From NCBI GenBank assembly GCA_031414805.1, contig JANOQJ010000080.1, positions 1 to 64,000 of the forward strand: a DNA stretch of 64,000 nucleotides, in the 5' to 3' direction. This stretch comes from JAAFIW01 sp031414805. GTDB lineage: Bacteria; Pseudomonadota; Gammaproteobacteria; Burkholderiales; Burkholderiaceae_C. A program made the position numbers and the translations under genes. Below the pieces are notes generated by a model. That model did no database searches. It saw only the letters and a program-made list of their open reading frames with translations, and was not told the origin of the DNA. The first letter of the stretch is position 1; each line of letters opens with the position of its first letter. Positions 17,675 to 26,387 of the stretch are shown here, piece after piece.

Positions 17675-18098
17675 GCAATTTTCCCGCGCAGTCGAGGCAT
17701 GCAGCGACCCTGCCGCAGTTGTGAATTCGGTCGCAACCGGAATTCACCTGCTCGCGGAGTGGTATGGCTGTCATGGTGATGCCGCGGTGATGACCACGTC
17801 TAGCGCGCTGCGCGATATTTGTCTGTCGGCTACGTCTGCAGCGGGCCTTCGGTCGGTAGGGGAGTTGTTTCACCAGTTTGAGCCACAGGGGGTCACCGGC
17901 ACCGTGTTGCTGGCCGAATCACATCTGGCGATACACACCTGGCCAGAAAGTGGGTTTGTGACATTGGACGTTTATGTGTGCAATCTGCAGACCGACAACA
18001 CCGGAAAAGCATTCAAGCTATATGGAGACCTGAAAACCCATTTTGGCCCTCAGCGCGAAGTCTTCTCGCAACATCAGCGAGGGTCACGCATTGATTGA
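17655..18098 (+). CDS. speD: S-adenosylmethionine decarboxylase proenzyme
   Basis: A 147-residue prokaryotic class 1B AdoMet decarboxylase supplying decarboxylated AdoMet for spermidine synthesis. The self-cleavage site is E88-S89 in ESHLAIHTWPE, which yields the pyruvoyl group from Ser89. His94 and Cys109 match the family catalytic His and Cys. It carries about 20 extra residues at both ends relative to the shortest members. It overlaps the unknown gene upstream and speE downstream. Confidence 0.9.
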   Translation: MRRFQDEQFSRAVEACSDPAAVVNSVATGIHLLAEWYGCHGDAAVMTTSSALRDICLSATSAAGLRSVGELFHQFEPQGVTGTVLLAESHLAIHTWPESGFVTLDVYVCNLQTDNTGKAFKLYGDLKTHFGPQREVFSQHQRGSRID

Positions 18099-19008
18099 CC
18101 TGGCTGTTGCACCCGCCGTTCCTGTAGTCGGGCGTTGGCTGAATGAGGCGCTGGATGCAGGGTTTAGCTATTCGATCCTGTCCACTCGTCTGCTCGCTAA
18201 ATTGCGCAGCCCATACCAAGACGTCGAAGTGCACGAAAGCGAGAGCTTTGGGCGCTTGCTTCGACTGGACGGCTCATTCATGGCTTCCGAAAAAGATGAG
18301 TTTTTCTACCACGAGAGCTTGGTGCACGTACCGGCCTGCTCGCATGCGGCTCCACGCCACGCGCTCATTGTGGGTGGAGGCGATGGCGGCGCGGCTGAGG
18401 AATTGCTCAAACACTGCACCATCGACCAGGTCACGCTGGTAGAGATCGATCAGGTCGTTCTGGATATCTCTCGCCAATACCTGCGCGCCATCCATCACGG
18501 TGTGATTGACGCGATGGGCGGCGACACCCGCCTGCGCGTGAGGGTGGCTGACGGCTTTGAATACTTGCGGCGCTCAGCTGACAGTTACGACCTGATCATT
18601 CTTGATTTGACCGACCCCGGTGGTCCGTCGCAGCCGCTGTATTCGGCTGATTTTTACAGGCTGTGTGCCAGTCGGCTAGCCCCTGGCGGCATATTGAGTT
18701 TGCATATCGCGTCGGCTTTCTCTCAATCCTCGCGACTGGTGCAAACGCTCGCCCAACTTGCCGCGGTGTTCAACATCGTCAGGCCTTACCTGGTTTCCAT
18801 ACCGCTGTCTGGCGGCCCTTGGATGATGGCCTGTGCATCCAACACCGTGGATCCGGCGCTGTTGCATGCACAACAGGTGGGTGAACGACTGGCGCTCAGG
18901 GGTGTGTCGGGCCTGCAGCACTACAACGGCGCGATGCACCAAGCGTGCATGGCCTTACCTAATTTCGTTCGCACGGCAGTCATGTCCACCGGTGCGCGTT
19001 ACCTGTAG
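18091..19008 (+). CDS. speE: Spermidine synthase
   Basis: A polyamine aminopropyltransferase of about 305 residues that transfers aminopropyl from decarboxylated AdoMet to putrescine. Signature blocks: SEKDEFFYHESLVHVP, LIVGGGDGGAAEELLKH, VEIDQVV, a D-L-T-D-P active-site loop and QPLYSADFY. No ATG lies early in frame. I chose TTG 18091 because gcgaggg precedes it and it overlaps the speD TGA; the frame is open to a TTG at 18043. The tight speD-speE coupling supports dedicated spermidine synthesis. Confidence 0.88.
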   Translation: MIDLAVAPAVPVVGRWLNEALDAGFSYSILSTRLLAKLRSPYQDVEVHESESFGRLLRLDGSFMASEKDEFFYHESLVHVPACSHAAPRHALIVGGGDGGAAEELLKHCTIDQVTLVEIDQVVLDISRQYLRAIHHGVIDAMGGDTRLRVRVADGFEYLRRSADSYDLIILDLTDPGGPSQPLYSADFYRLCASRLAPGGILSLHIASAFSQSSRLVQTLAQLAAVFNIVRPYLVSIPLSGGPWMMACASNTVDPALLHAQQVGERLALRGVSGLQHYNGAMHQACMALPNFVRTAVMSTGARYL

Positions 19009-19137
19009 CGATCATCGTTGTTGGCATTGGCGGGGCACCGCGTAGGACGTTGCCCACAGACTTTGCGGATGGTCACTGATGGTGACAGGGGCACCAACGC
19101 ACGACCATGGCTATCCCCAACCCGATCTGTAGAACCC

Positions 19138-19641
19138 ATGAAAACCCATCCACAAAACACCGCTGAGTTGAACCGCCTGTGCGAGCTGATCGAAGACAGC
19201 AAGGTCGCCATGATGACGACGCATGACGACAGTGACATGCTGGTCAGCCGGCCAATGGCACCCCAGGAGATGGACGCCGACGGCGTCCTGTGGTTTTTCA
19301 CTGACCGTCACTCTCAAAAAGTCGGCCAGTTGCGCAATGTGAACCTGGCCTTTTCCGACGAGGACCGCTCCAGTTATGTGTCGGTTTCGGGAACGGGCCA
19401 CCTGGTGGACGACCCGGACCGGATCAAGAGCCTGTGGTCAGCCTATGCCAAACCCTGGTTTCCAGATGGCCCGGATTCGCCGAATCTGACCTTGCTCAAA
19501 GTGGTGCCCAACACTGCAGAGTATTGGGATGCGCCGCACAACAAGATGGTGCGGATGGTGGCATTCGCCGCATCGATCATTTCCGGCAAACCCGTGGGAA
19601 TGGGCGAAAACGCGATCCTGACCGGTTTGTCTTCGAACTGA
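19138..19641 (+). CDS. General stress protein 26-like FMN-binding protein
   Basis: A 167-residue pyridoxamine-phosphate-oxidase-fold protein (general stress protein 26 group), which bind flavin. Shown by the split-barrel order: CELIEDSKVAMMTTHD, SRPMAP, GVLWFFTDRHSQKVGQL, YVSVSGTGHLV and WFPDGPDSPNLTLLKV. The ATG at 19138 (MKTHPQN) fits family N-termini; the longer open frame begins in non-coding sequence. A gtaggacg motif at 19042-19049 lies about 90 bases upstream, like those near the catalase and regulator genes. Confidence 0.82.
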   Translation: MKTHPQNTAELNRLCELIEDSKVAMMTTHDDSDMLVSRPMAPQEMDADGVLWFFTDRHSQKVGQLRNVNLAFSDEDRSSYVSVSGTGHLVDDPDRIKSLWSAYAKPWFPDGPDSPNLTLLKVVPNTAEYWDAPHNKMVRMVAFAASIISGKPVGMGENAILTGLSSN

Positions 19642-19679
19642 CGCGCAACGATCTACCGCTGAATTGAACCTGCACAACC

Positions 19680-21815
19680 ATGGCCTCGCCCCGAGAAATT
19701 TCACCTGTTGGTAAAGGGCGCTGGCTGGGGTTGGGGCTGTGCCTGGCTTTGTTGCTGTTGCTGACGCTTGCGGCTTGCGAAGCGATGGGATGGCCGTTTT
19801 TGGCTCCCGTGCTGGAGCGCCAGCTATCGACGCTTGCGCAGCGTCAAGTTAGCTTCAACACCGATGCGGCGCCGATTGCCGGTACGGCACCTGCGGACGC
19901 AACGTTGCAGCGGGTGCAACTGCGGTTTTTGGGCGGCATACGGCTACGTGCACCGCAGCTGCAGATCGCAGCGCCCGCGTGGAGCAGTGCGCCCTACCTA
20001 TTGGCAGCGCGCGACATCGCCGTTGATCTTCGTTACGTCGATATCTGGCGTGCTTACCGTACGGCTGGCCGGTTGGACGACAGTGGGCGGCCCAACCCGT
20101 CTTATCGTATTCATCGCCTCGAAGCCGCGTGGTTAAAAGCACACCTGGAGCGACGTGCGGATGGCTCGGCATCCTGGCAATTCGGAGGCACCAAAGGCAA
20201 TGAACGCATCACAACCATTCCCCAGTTTGGGGTGTTGCAGATGGCGCAAGGCCAGGTGTTCTACGATGACCAGCCGCTGGCACTGAAGGGTGTTGCCGAC
20301 GTGTCGTGGTCGCCGGGAGCCAGGGGGACGGGCACCGAGTCGAGTGATCACCGTACGGTGGTCAGCGTCGGCAAGAGCGTGCTGCGCATGCAGGCCCGCG
20401 GCACGTATCAAAAGTTACCGATCGTTGTGGCGCTGCTGGCCTTTGGCGAGTTGCCGCGATCAACAGATGCAGGCCCAACCTCAGCGACCGCGGTGACATT
20501 GGATGCCACGGTGGGCCGGGCAAAGCTGGTGTTTTTCGGTAGCGCCGCTGACCCCTTGACCCTGAATGAGTTGTCCGGACGGTTTGATCTCACCGGCCCG
20601 TCGCTCGCTGCGGTCGGCCTGCCCTTTGGCGTGACGTTACCCACGACCACCGCATTTCGAGCTGAAGGCCTGGTGGCTAAAGCAGACGCGTTGTGGCGCG
20701 TGCGGCTGAATCAGGCCACGGTAGGAGCCAGCCGGTTAAATGGCGCATTCACTTACGACACGGGTGGTCCAAAGCCGCTCTTGTCGGGCCGATTGGGTGG
20801 CACGCGCCTGGCACTGGTCGACTTGGGGCCTGCTGTAGGTGTCGAGCCTGTGTCAACTGGGCAAACGCGGCCAAGCGGCAAGGTGTTGCCCGACAAACCC
20901 TTCAACCTCGACGCGCTGAGGGCGATGGATGCCAATGTCCTGATCGACGTTCAAGAGGTTGACCTGAACAGCCGGTTGCTCGAGCCCCTGGTGCCATTGC
21001 GGGGCCATCTGCGTCTCGACGCAGGGGTGCTGACCATCATGGACCTGGATGCCCGAACGGCGCAAGGTCAAGTACGTGGTTATGTGATGCTTGATGGCCG
21101 CCCTGCCACCGCTTTGTGGCGTTCAGATTTGCGATGGGACGGTGTGCAATTGGCCCAGTTCATTCAGCAAAAACGCACTGCCGGACAACCTGCTTACGTC
21201 TCCGGGCGTTTGAGTGGCCAGACCCGCCTGCAAGGGCGGGGCAACTCGACCGCGGCTATCTTGGGCAGTTTGCAGGGCCAGGCCCGAACCCAGCTGGACG
21301 ACGGTGCCATTTCACATCTCGTAGTGGAAGCGGCCGGTCTGGATCTGGCGCAGGGCCTGGGTCTGTACCTGAGCGGAGATCAAAGTTTAAAAGTGCTGTG
21401 CGGCGTGGCCGATCTGGTCGCACAAGGCGGCGTGTTTCGCCCCCGTGTGATGGTGTTGGACACCAACGATTCTGCGATCTGGGTCGAAGGCAGTCTGTCC
21501 CTGGCCACTGAGGTGATCGATCTGCGCGCTGTCGTGATGCCCAAAGACTTCAGCCCCCTGACCTTTCGCACGCCTTTGCTGGTGCGGGGCAGCTTTAGCC
21601 AACCCGGCGTATCGCTGGATAAGGGCCCCATGAGCCGTACGTTGATCAGCGCCTTTTTGCTAGCGCTGGTGAACCCGCTGGCGGCCCTGATACCGCTGGT
21701 CGATCCAGGCGATGCGCAGGCAGCCAATCGCAATGCTGCGGGCTGTGCGAGCTTGGTCCAGCGCGCAAGCGGGAAAGCGCCAAGCGGTCCGGTACGGCGC
21801 AAAGCAGGGGTTTGA
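19680..21815 (+). CDS. AsmA family protein
   Basis: A 711-residue envelope protein anchored by one N-terminal span (about 15-35) with the rest periplasmic. The repetitive beta-rich layout and the C-terminal QLDDGAISHLVVEAAGLDLA, then VLDTNDSAIWVEGSLSLATE and VRGSFSQPGVSLD blocks are those of AsmA-like proteins, which are linked to lipid transfer between membranes and outer-membrane biogenesis. It begins 38 bases after the stress protein gene. An inverted repeat (21825-21856) follows the stop. Confidence 0.8.
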   Translation: MASPREISPVGKGRWLGLGLCLALLLLLTLAACEAMGWPFLAPVLERQLSTLAQRQVSFNTDAAPIAGTAPADATLQRVQLRFLGGIRLRAPQLQIAAPAWSSAPYLLAARDIAVDLRYVDIWRAYRTAGRLDDSGRPNPSYRIHRLEAAWLKAHLERRADGSASWQFGGTKGNERITTIPQFGVLQMAQGQVFYDDQPLALKGVADVSWSPGARGTGTESSDHRTVVSVGKSVLRMQARGTYQKLPIVVALLAFGELPRSTDAGPTSATAVTLDATVGRAKLVFFGSAADPLTLNELSGRFDLTGPSLAAVGLPFGVTLPTTTAFRAEGLVAKADALWRVRLNQATVGASRLNGAFTYDTGGPKPLLSGRLGGTRLALVDLGPAVGVEPVSTGQTRPSGKVLPDKPFNLDALRAMDANVLIDVQEVDLNSRLLEPLVPLRGHLRLDAGVLTIMDLDARTAQGQVRGYVMLDGRPATALWRSDLRWDGVQLAQFIQQKRTAGQPAYVSGRLSGQTRLQGRGNSTAAILGSLQGQARTQLDDGAISHLVVEAAGLDLAQGLGLYLSGDQSLKVLCGVADLVAQGGVFRPRVMVLDTNDSAIWVEGSLSLATEVIDLRAVVMPKDFSPLTFRTPLLVRGSFSQPGVSLDKGPMSRTLISAFLLALVNPLAALIPLVDPGDAQAANRNAAGCASLVQRASGKAPSGPVRRKAGV

Positions 21816-21824
21816 CGAACAAGG

Positions 21825-21856
21825 AACTGACGCACAAACCTCACACCGCGTCAGTT
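21825..21856 (+). terminator. Possible hairpin after the AsmA-like gene
   Basis: aactgacgc and gcgtcagtt form a 9-bp stem with a 14-base loop, ten bases after the stop. There is no T-run, so it may be a factor-dependent terminator, an attenuator or chance. Confidence 0.3.
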
Positions 21857-21907
21857 TGTGAACAACGGTTGTTGTGATGTGTTGATGGATTTTTACAAGG
21901 AGTTTTT

Positions 21908-22225
21908 ATGAACTATTTTTCAAGTGTTTCCGCTGTTCTGTTGGCGCTCACACTGGCGGCTTGCGACAAGCCAGCCGTCGTCGTGGTGCCAGGCCCCAAT
22001 GTCAGCGTACCCGGACCGGCTGGACCAACCGGCGCCACGGGCTCGCAAGGCAATACCGGCAACCCAGGCTTCACGGGCAGCACCGGTGCGACGGGCGCTA
22101 CAGGTACGACCGGTATGACAGGCAACACCGGCAACACCGGCAATACCGGCATGACAGGTGACACCGGGCAAACCGGCAAGCCAGGTGACACCACGGTGAT
22201 CGTTGTGCCGCCCGTCAAGAACTGA
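21908..22225 (+). CDS. Collagen-like lipoprotein
   Basis: A 105-residue exported protein. The signal peptide ends in a lipobox (LTLAAC, Cys near residue 19), then a short Val/Pro spacer, about 20 consecutive Gly-X-Y triplets, most with Thr at Y (GAT, GNT, GMT), and a VVVPPVKN tail. A strong aaggag site precedes the ATG. Collagen-like triplets imply a trimeric rod tethered to a membrane. The triplets are encoded by 9-base near-tandem repeats, so the length may vary between strains. Role unknown: surface adhesion or matrix contact are guesses. Confidence 0.8.
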   Translation: MNYFSSVSAVLLALTLAACDKPAVVVVPGPNVSVPGPAGPTGATGSQGNTGNPGFTGSTGATGATGTTGMTGNTGNTGNTGMTGDTGQTGKPGDTTVIVVPPVKN

Positions 22226-22260
22226 CCAGTCGGAATTTAGACCTTTTTCAGGAGAACCTT

Positions 22261-22419
22261 ATGAGCATCGGAACCATTCTTTTAATCGTTTTGGTCATCA
22301 TGCTGATTGGCGTGATTCCCAGCTGGCCACACAGCAAAAGTTGGGGCTACGGTCCCAGCGGTGGCCTCGGCCTGGTGGTGGTGGTGGTACTGATCCTGCT
22401 CATCATGGGGCGGATTTGA
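22261..22419 (+). CDS. DUF3309 family small membrane protein
   Basis: A 52-residue protein with two hydrophobic stretches around a conserved-looking IPSWPHSKSWGYGPSGG turn, matching the DUF3309 family of unknown function. aggag lies just upstream. Its TGA overlaps the TTG start of the next gene. Confidence 0.82.
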   Translation: MSIGTILLIVLVIMLIGVIPSWPHSKSWGYGPSGGLGLVVVVVLILLIMGRI

Positions 22420-23738
22420 CCCGGTTCAGCATCGCCTTGTCAGCCAGCATCGCGGTCTTCGCGATGGCTGGTTGCGGCGAAACCGCTCAGTTGCAGGCGT
22501 CGGCCGACACTGGGCCCACGCCCAGTTTGCCCAAGCCTGTCAAAACGCTGCTGCCCACAGTCAATATCGCACCCGCTATCGGGTGGCCCTCAGGATCCAC
22601 ACCGCAAGCGGCGGCCGGTATGCAGGTGGTGGCGTTTGCCGGTGGGCTGGACCACCCGCGCTGGCTGCATGTGCTGCCCAGCGGTGACGTGCTGGTGGCC
22701 GAATCCAACGCACCGCCCAAGCCTGGCGACGGTGGCATCAAGGCCTGGGTGATGAAGATGGTGATGCAGCGCGCGGGTGCAGGTGTGCCCAGTGCGAACC
22801 GAATCACCCTGCTGCGCGACACCAATGGCGATGGCATAGCAGACGTACGCAGCGTGTTGCTGAAAGACTTGCGCTCGCCTTTTGGTATGGCACTGGTTAG
22901 CAAACATCTCTATGTGGCAAACGCCGACTCGCTGGTGCGCTTTGCGTACACAGAAGGCGATCAACAAATTACAAATGGTGGCGAACGGGTGATGGACTTG
23001 CCCGGCGGCCCCATCAACCACCATTGGACCAAGAACCTGGTGGCAAGCCCTGACGGCACGACCCTGTACATCAGCGTCGGCAGCAACAGCAATGTGGGTG
23101 AGCGTGGCATGGCCGCTGAGGAAGGTCGTGCCGCCATCTGGCAACTGGATGTGGCCACTGGCAAAGCTCAGGTATTTGCCTCGGGCTTGCGCAACCCGGT
23201 GGGCATGGCCTGGTCTGGTGACGGGACTGTCGCAGCCCCGGTGCTGTGGACCGTGGTGAACGAGCGGGACGAGCTGGGCAGCGACCTGGTGCCCGACTAC
23301 CTGACGTCGGTGCGGCAGGGCGCTTTTTACGGCTGGCCTTACAGCTACTACGGCCAAAACGTTGATGAACGGGTCAAGCCACCCCAACCGGACAAAGTTG
23401 CCGCTGCACTTGTGCCGGATTACGCGCTCGGCGCGCACACCGCCTCTTTGGGGCTTGCCTCGTCTGATGGCAGCAAGCTGCCGGCCTATGGTCAGGGCAT
23501 GTTCATCGGTCAGCATGGTTCCTGGAATCGCCGACCGCACAGCGGCTACAAAGTGATTTTTGTGCCTTTTCAAAACGGTAAGCCAGCGGGCCTTCCGCAA
23601 GACGTGTTGACCGGCTTTTTGAGCACCGAAGGCAAGGCGTACGGCCGACCGGTGGGCGTGGCGGTGGACAAGCGTGGCGCCCTGCTGGTAGCTGACGATG
23701 TGGGTAACGTGATCTGGCGAGTCAGCGCCCAGCCTTGA
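22416..23738 (+). CDS. Sorbosone/glucose dehydrogenase-like lipoprotein
   Basis: A protein of about 440 residues with a lipoprotein signal (FAMAGC, Cys near residue 19) and the six-bladed beta-propeller of the PQQ-dependent sorbosone/aldose dehydrogenase family. Blocks: GLDHPRWLHVLPSGDVLVAE, RDTNGDGIAD, FGMALV, GSNSNVGERG, SGLRNPVGMAW and GQHGSWNRRPHSGYKVIFVP. TTG 22416, after ggggcgga and overlapping the DUF3309 stop, gives a proper lipoprotein signal; the open frame back to 22203 is the DUF3309 gene in another frame. Whether it binds PQQ and which sugar it uses are unknown. Confidence 0.82.
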   Translation: MTRFSIALSASIAVFAMAGCGETAQLQASADTGPTPSLPKPVKTLLPTVNIAPAIGWPSGSTPQAAAGMQVVAFAGGLDHPRWLHVLPSGDVLVAESNAPPKPGDGGIKAWVMKMVMQRAGAGVPSANRITLLRDTNGDGIADVRSVLLKDLRSPFGMALVSKHLYVANADSLVRFAYTEGDQQITNGGERVMDLPGGPINHHWTKNLVASPDGTTLYISVGSNSNVGERGMAAEEGRAAIWQLDVATGKAQVFASGLRNPVGMAWSGDGTVAAPVLWTVVNERDELGSDLVPDYLTSVRQGAFYGWPYSYYGQNVDERVKPPQPDKVAAALVPDYALGAHTASLGLASSDGSKLPAYGQGMFIGQHGSWNRRPHSGYKVIFVPFQNGKPAGLPQDVLTGFLSTEGKAYGRPVGVAVDKRGALLVADDVGNVIWRVSAQP

Positions 23739-23884
23739 AGCTTTCAGGAACACGCATGAAAACCACAGTCCCTAGCTATCAAATGCGCCATGCCAGCTAT
23801 CTTCGGTCGGTGCCGACCCGTTCTCTGCGGTCCCACGCATCCATTTCTTCATCATTCACTACAGCCTTAAATTCAGGACTACCC

Positions 23885-24295
23885 ATGCTCAAGTACGTTG
23901 CCATTTACGCTGCCATTGCCTTCGTCATGGTGGCGCTCGACTTCGTCTGGCTGGGCTACATCGCTAAATCCACTTATCAGGAAGGCATTGGCCATTTGAT
24001 GGCGGCCAAACCCAACATCGCGGTGGCGGTGGTGTTCTATCTGATCTACGCGGCTGGCGTGATGCTGTTCGCCGTGCTGCCTAACGAAGCCGTTCCTGGA
24101 TGGACCAAAACCGTGGCCACAGGCGCCCTGTTTGGTTTCATGGCGTACGCAACATACGACCTGAGCAACCTGGCGACGTTACGAGATTGGCCGGTAAGCC
24201 TGGCCGCCATCGATATTGCGTGGGGAACGTTCATCAGTGCCGTGTGCGCTGGCGTCGGCAAAGCCGTGTTGCATTACTGGCCCGCGGGCACCTGA
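23885..24295 (+). CDS. DUF2177 family membrane protein
   Basis: A 136-residue protein with four membrane spans; LDFVWLGYIAKSTYQEGIGH and AYATYDLSNLATLRDWP are typical of DUF2177, whose function is unknown. I chose the ATG at 23885 since the 50 codons upstream in the open frame are hydrophilic and unlike the family. Confidence 0.82.
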   Translation: MLKYVAIYAAIAFVMVALDFVWLGYIAKSTYQEGIGHLMAAKPNIAVAVVFYLIYAAGVMLFAVLPNEAVPGWTKTVATGALFGFMAYATYDLSNLATLRDWPVSLAAIDIAWGTFISAVCAGVGKAVLHYWPAGT

Positions 24296-24326
24296 AGCCG
24301 GCAATCGCCTGTTGTTATGTTGTTAG

Positions 24327-24385
24327 TCAAAACAGGCTCTAGCCCTTGTAAGTATTGCTCAGGCAGCTATTAATTTCGTAGTAAC
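24327..24385 (+). repeat. Dispersed 60-bp repeat, copy 5
   Basis: Forward copy (ctctagcccttgtaagtatt, gctcaggcagctat), ending about 15 bases before the start of the Pro-rich protein gene. Confidence 0.75.
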
Positions 24386-24402
24386 CAAGAAGGAGATGAG
24401 CC

Positions 24403-24633
24403 ATGTCCACCGTTCAATCCGTACCACCACCTGTGGTCAAGCAAAAAACGTTGACCGAGCAAAAAACAGACTTCACGTCTGAAGGTTCGCCGCCACCGGG
24501 AGTCGTGGGCGGAATTCGGGTCGCCACGCCCGCTGTTCATGAGACGGGCAAACCCGGCGCTCCGCCGGTTGAGCCCGACCAGAGTACGCCGCCGAGTCCA
24601 GTGCCTGGTAATCCGACCACGCCCAAGGTCTAG
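24403..24633 (+). CDS. Small Pro-rich hydrophilic protein
   Basis: A 76-residue protein rich in Pro, Val, Thr and Lys with no signal peptide or membrane span, probably disordered. A near-consensus aaggagatg site precedes the ATG, which supports translation. I do not recognise a family. A short hairpin (taaccca/tgggttg, 24651-24672) lies between it and the convergent gene and may terminate both. Confidence 0.6.
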   Translation: MSTVQSVPPPVVKQKTLTEQKTDFTSEGSPPPGVVGGIRVATPAVHETGKPGAPPVEPDQSTPPSPVPGNPTTPKV

Positions 24634-24738
24634 TAGCACTGCTGTTCGCTTAACCCATTCCCTTTTGGGTTGAGAAGACAAGAGCTCGGGGCGAATGGTG
24701 CCAAGCGAGCCGCGGTGGATTCATCAGGGTAGTGGATA

Positions 24739-25209
24739 TCAGAAGCGACGGGTGTCTGGAGCAGACGGAAGCCCAGTTGTGTTGGCTGAAGCAGCCCATA
24801 GCGCCGCTTTGCCCGCCAGCTTTGGTAACCACATGGCGACCAGGCCGGTCCCTGCCAGCAGGCGCCAGGGACGTGCATAAACGATCAGGCCGCCGACCGC
24901 AGCCGATACCGCCAAAAGTCGAATCGGATGCTGCTGAGCTATCGGACCCATCGCGCTGTGTGCTGCGCTACCCGCCAGCGTGGTGACGAGATGCAGAGGG
25001 TGGGATGACCACCAGGTGCTCAACGCATGCTTGACGATCGAAAAACCGTCGACCGCGGCGGATGTCTGCGAGCCGGTATCCAGCGCAGTCGGCATCTGAC
25101 CGGCTGGTCCCGTGGACTGTCGACCCGAAAGAACCTGTTTCAAGCGTTCTCTTGAGGCCACCAGCTTCAAGGCCGCAGCGGAAACATCGGGCGTGTGTGT
25201 CATGGTCAT
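24739..25209 (-). CDS. Membrane-associated protein of YqjD-operon type, unknown
   Basis: A 156-residue protein starting MTMTHTPDVSAAALKLVASR. The N-terminal part is hydrophilic, followed by hydrophobic Ala/Leu stretches (about 85-140). The ATG overlaps the stop of the gene upstream (ATGA), so I start here rather than at the open-frame start at 25650. Position after a YqjD-like and a holin-like gene matches the yqjC-yqjD-yqjE-yqjK layout of enterobacteria; I infer a partner of those membrane proteins. Confidence 0.6.
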   Translation of the reverse strand: MTMTHTPDVSAAALKLVASRERLKQVLSGRQSTGPAGQMPTALDTGSQTSAAVDGFSIVKHALSTWWSSHPLHLVTTLAGSAAHSAMGPIAQQHPIRLLAVSAAVGGLIVYARPWRLLAGTGLVAMWLPKLAGKAALWAASANTTGLPSAPDTRRF

Positions 25210-25601
25210 GATGTTCCCATCTGGCGCAGCACGGCCAAATCTGCTTTGAGTTGTTCCTGCAGGTGGTGGAAATGACCACCCGACGATCTTGAGCGGGACA
25301 TAGCCCAGCAGGCGATAGCGGCAACAGTCGGCGTCAGCGGGACGCACACCAGGATCCACGGTGCCTGCAAGTTGGCTGCGGGCGTAGTGGCCCACAGCAT
25401 CAAAGCGACACCCGCCAGTGCCAGCGCCACGACAAAGCACAGCAGCCCTACCGTTGCCAGTATGGCGCTGCGCTTGTAGCTGTCGGCTGCTTGTGCCAGC
25501 TCTTGCGATACCAGCTCGATGTAGCCCTCTGCATGATCGGCCAATAGCCCAGGCTTGGTCGCCACCAGATTCAGCAGTGGATACATCTCGGCGAGACCCA
25601 T
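25206..25601 (-). CDS. YqjE/phage-holin-like membrane protein
   Basis: A 131-residue protein with an amphipathic N-terminal helix (GYIELVSQELAQAADSYKRS), two membrane spans (about 45-70 and 77-98) and a charged C-terminal helix. This is the layout of the DUF1469/YqjE holin-like family. It sits six bases downstream of the YqjD-like gene and overlaps the next gene by four bases. Confidence 0.65.
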   Translation of the reverse strand: MGLAEMYPLLNLVATKPGLLADHAEGYIELVSQELAQAADSYKRSAILATVGLLCFVVALALAGVALMLWATTPAANLQAPWILVCVPLTPTVAAIACWAMSRSRSSGGHFHHLQEQLKADLAVLRQMGTS

Positions 25602-25607
25602 ATGGAC

Positions 25608-25988
25608 TTAACGGCTGTGGTGCGAGCGACCGCTGTGGCTGGCCATCCACATGATGGCGGCACCGGCTGCAGCTGCGATCAGCATGGCTTTCACCGGCTC
25701 GTTGCGCACGTAGTTCAGGGTGCTATCACTGGCATGCTGGGCGGTGGAGCGCAGTTGGTTTGCGCCTTCGCGCACGGCGTCGGCACCTTGATGCGCCAGG
25801 GTGTTGACCTGGTCTACGGCTTGCGTGAGCATGGGGCCGGCTTGCTGACGAATGTCTTGCACGGTACCGGCCAGGCTGTTGAAGGCCTGATTGGCAACAC
25901 CCTGGGTTGTCCGGATGGCGTGGTCAGCGGATTGAGCAGCCTGGTCGGTCAGGCTGGTGACGGTATCGGTGGGTTTATTGGTAATCAT
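25608..25988 (-). CDS. DUF883/YqjD-ElaB family protein
   Basis: A 126-residue protein: a long Ala/Gln-rich amphipathic helix region, then a C-terminal membrane span in YVRNEPVKAMLIAAAAGAAI, the DUF883 signature. E. coli members (YqjD, ElaB) are membrane-anchored, ribosome-associated stationary-phase stress proteins, which is family knowledge rather than evidence here. First gene of a three-gene unit; a gctcc/ggagctttc ribosome site precedes the ATG. Confidence 0.85.
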   Translation of the reverse strand: MITNKPTDTVTSLTDQAAQSADHAIRTTQGVANQAFNSLAGTVQDIRQQAGPMLTQAVDQVNTLAHQGADAVREGANQLRSTAQHASDSTLNYVRNEPVKAMLIAAAAGAAIMWMASHSGRSHHSR

Positions 25989-26039
25989 GAAAGCTCCTGT
26001 GGGTTGGTGAAACGGGAAGAAAACTGCGAGGTGGTTGCG

Positions 26040-26204
26040 TCAGGGTTTGCGCACCAAGCCATATATGAAGCTGGCAATCGCCAGAATCAAAAACACGATG
26101 AACAAAATTTTGCCGATACCGACCGCGCTGGCGGCAATTCCGCCAAAGCCGAAAGCGGCTGCGATGAGCGCAATAACGAAGAAAACAACTGCGTAGTGCA
26201 ACAT
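26040..26204 (-). CDS. DUF1328 family small membrane protein
   Basis: A 54-residue protein with two membrane spans; VVFFVIALIAAAFGFGGIAA and KILFIVFLILAIASF are the DUF1328 (YtjA) signatures. Function unknown; members are often stress-induced. The open frame runs to 26651, but only this part fits the family. Confidence 0.85.
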   Translation of the reverse strand: MLHYAVVFFVIALIAAAFGFGGIAASAVGIGKILFIVFLILAIASFIYGLVRKP

Positions 26205-26387
26205 GTGCAGCCCTGTTGAAAAAGTTGCTTTGAGTGTGCTTCGCAGCATGCCCCGCAGCCATAGGGCGCGCTGCATAACGGGTGTCCGAAAACCGCCAGC
26301 GCCCTTGTAGGACAACGCCCACTCTGATGCTTGGACCCCCTTCAAAGCCGTTAAACGTGGGAACATGGTGCCAAGAGGTACACACAC

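Noticed and set aside
21913..22218. Antisense Pro/Val repeat ORF across the collagen-like gene
   Set aside because: It is the mirror of the Gly-X-Y coding repeats; only the plus frame has a ribosome site and a signal peptide.
22590..23753. 387-codon minus-strand frame opposite the sorbosone-dehydrogenase-like gene
   Set aside because: The plus frame has a lipobox and clear beta-propeller motifs; the antisense translation has no motif and arises from G+C-rich codon structure.
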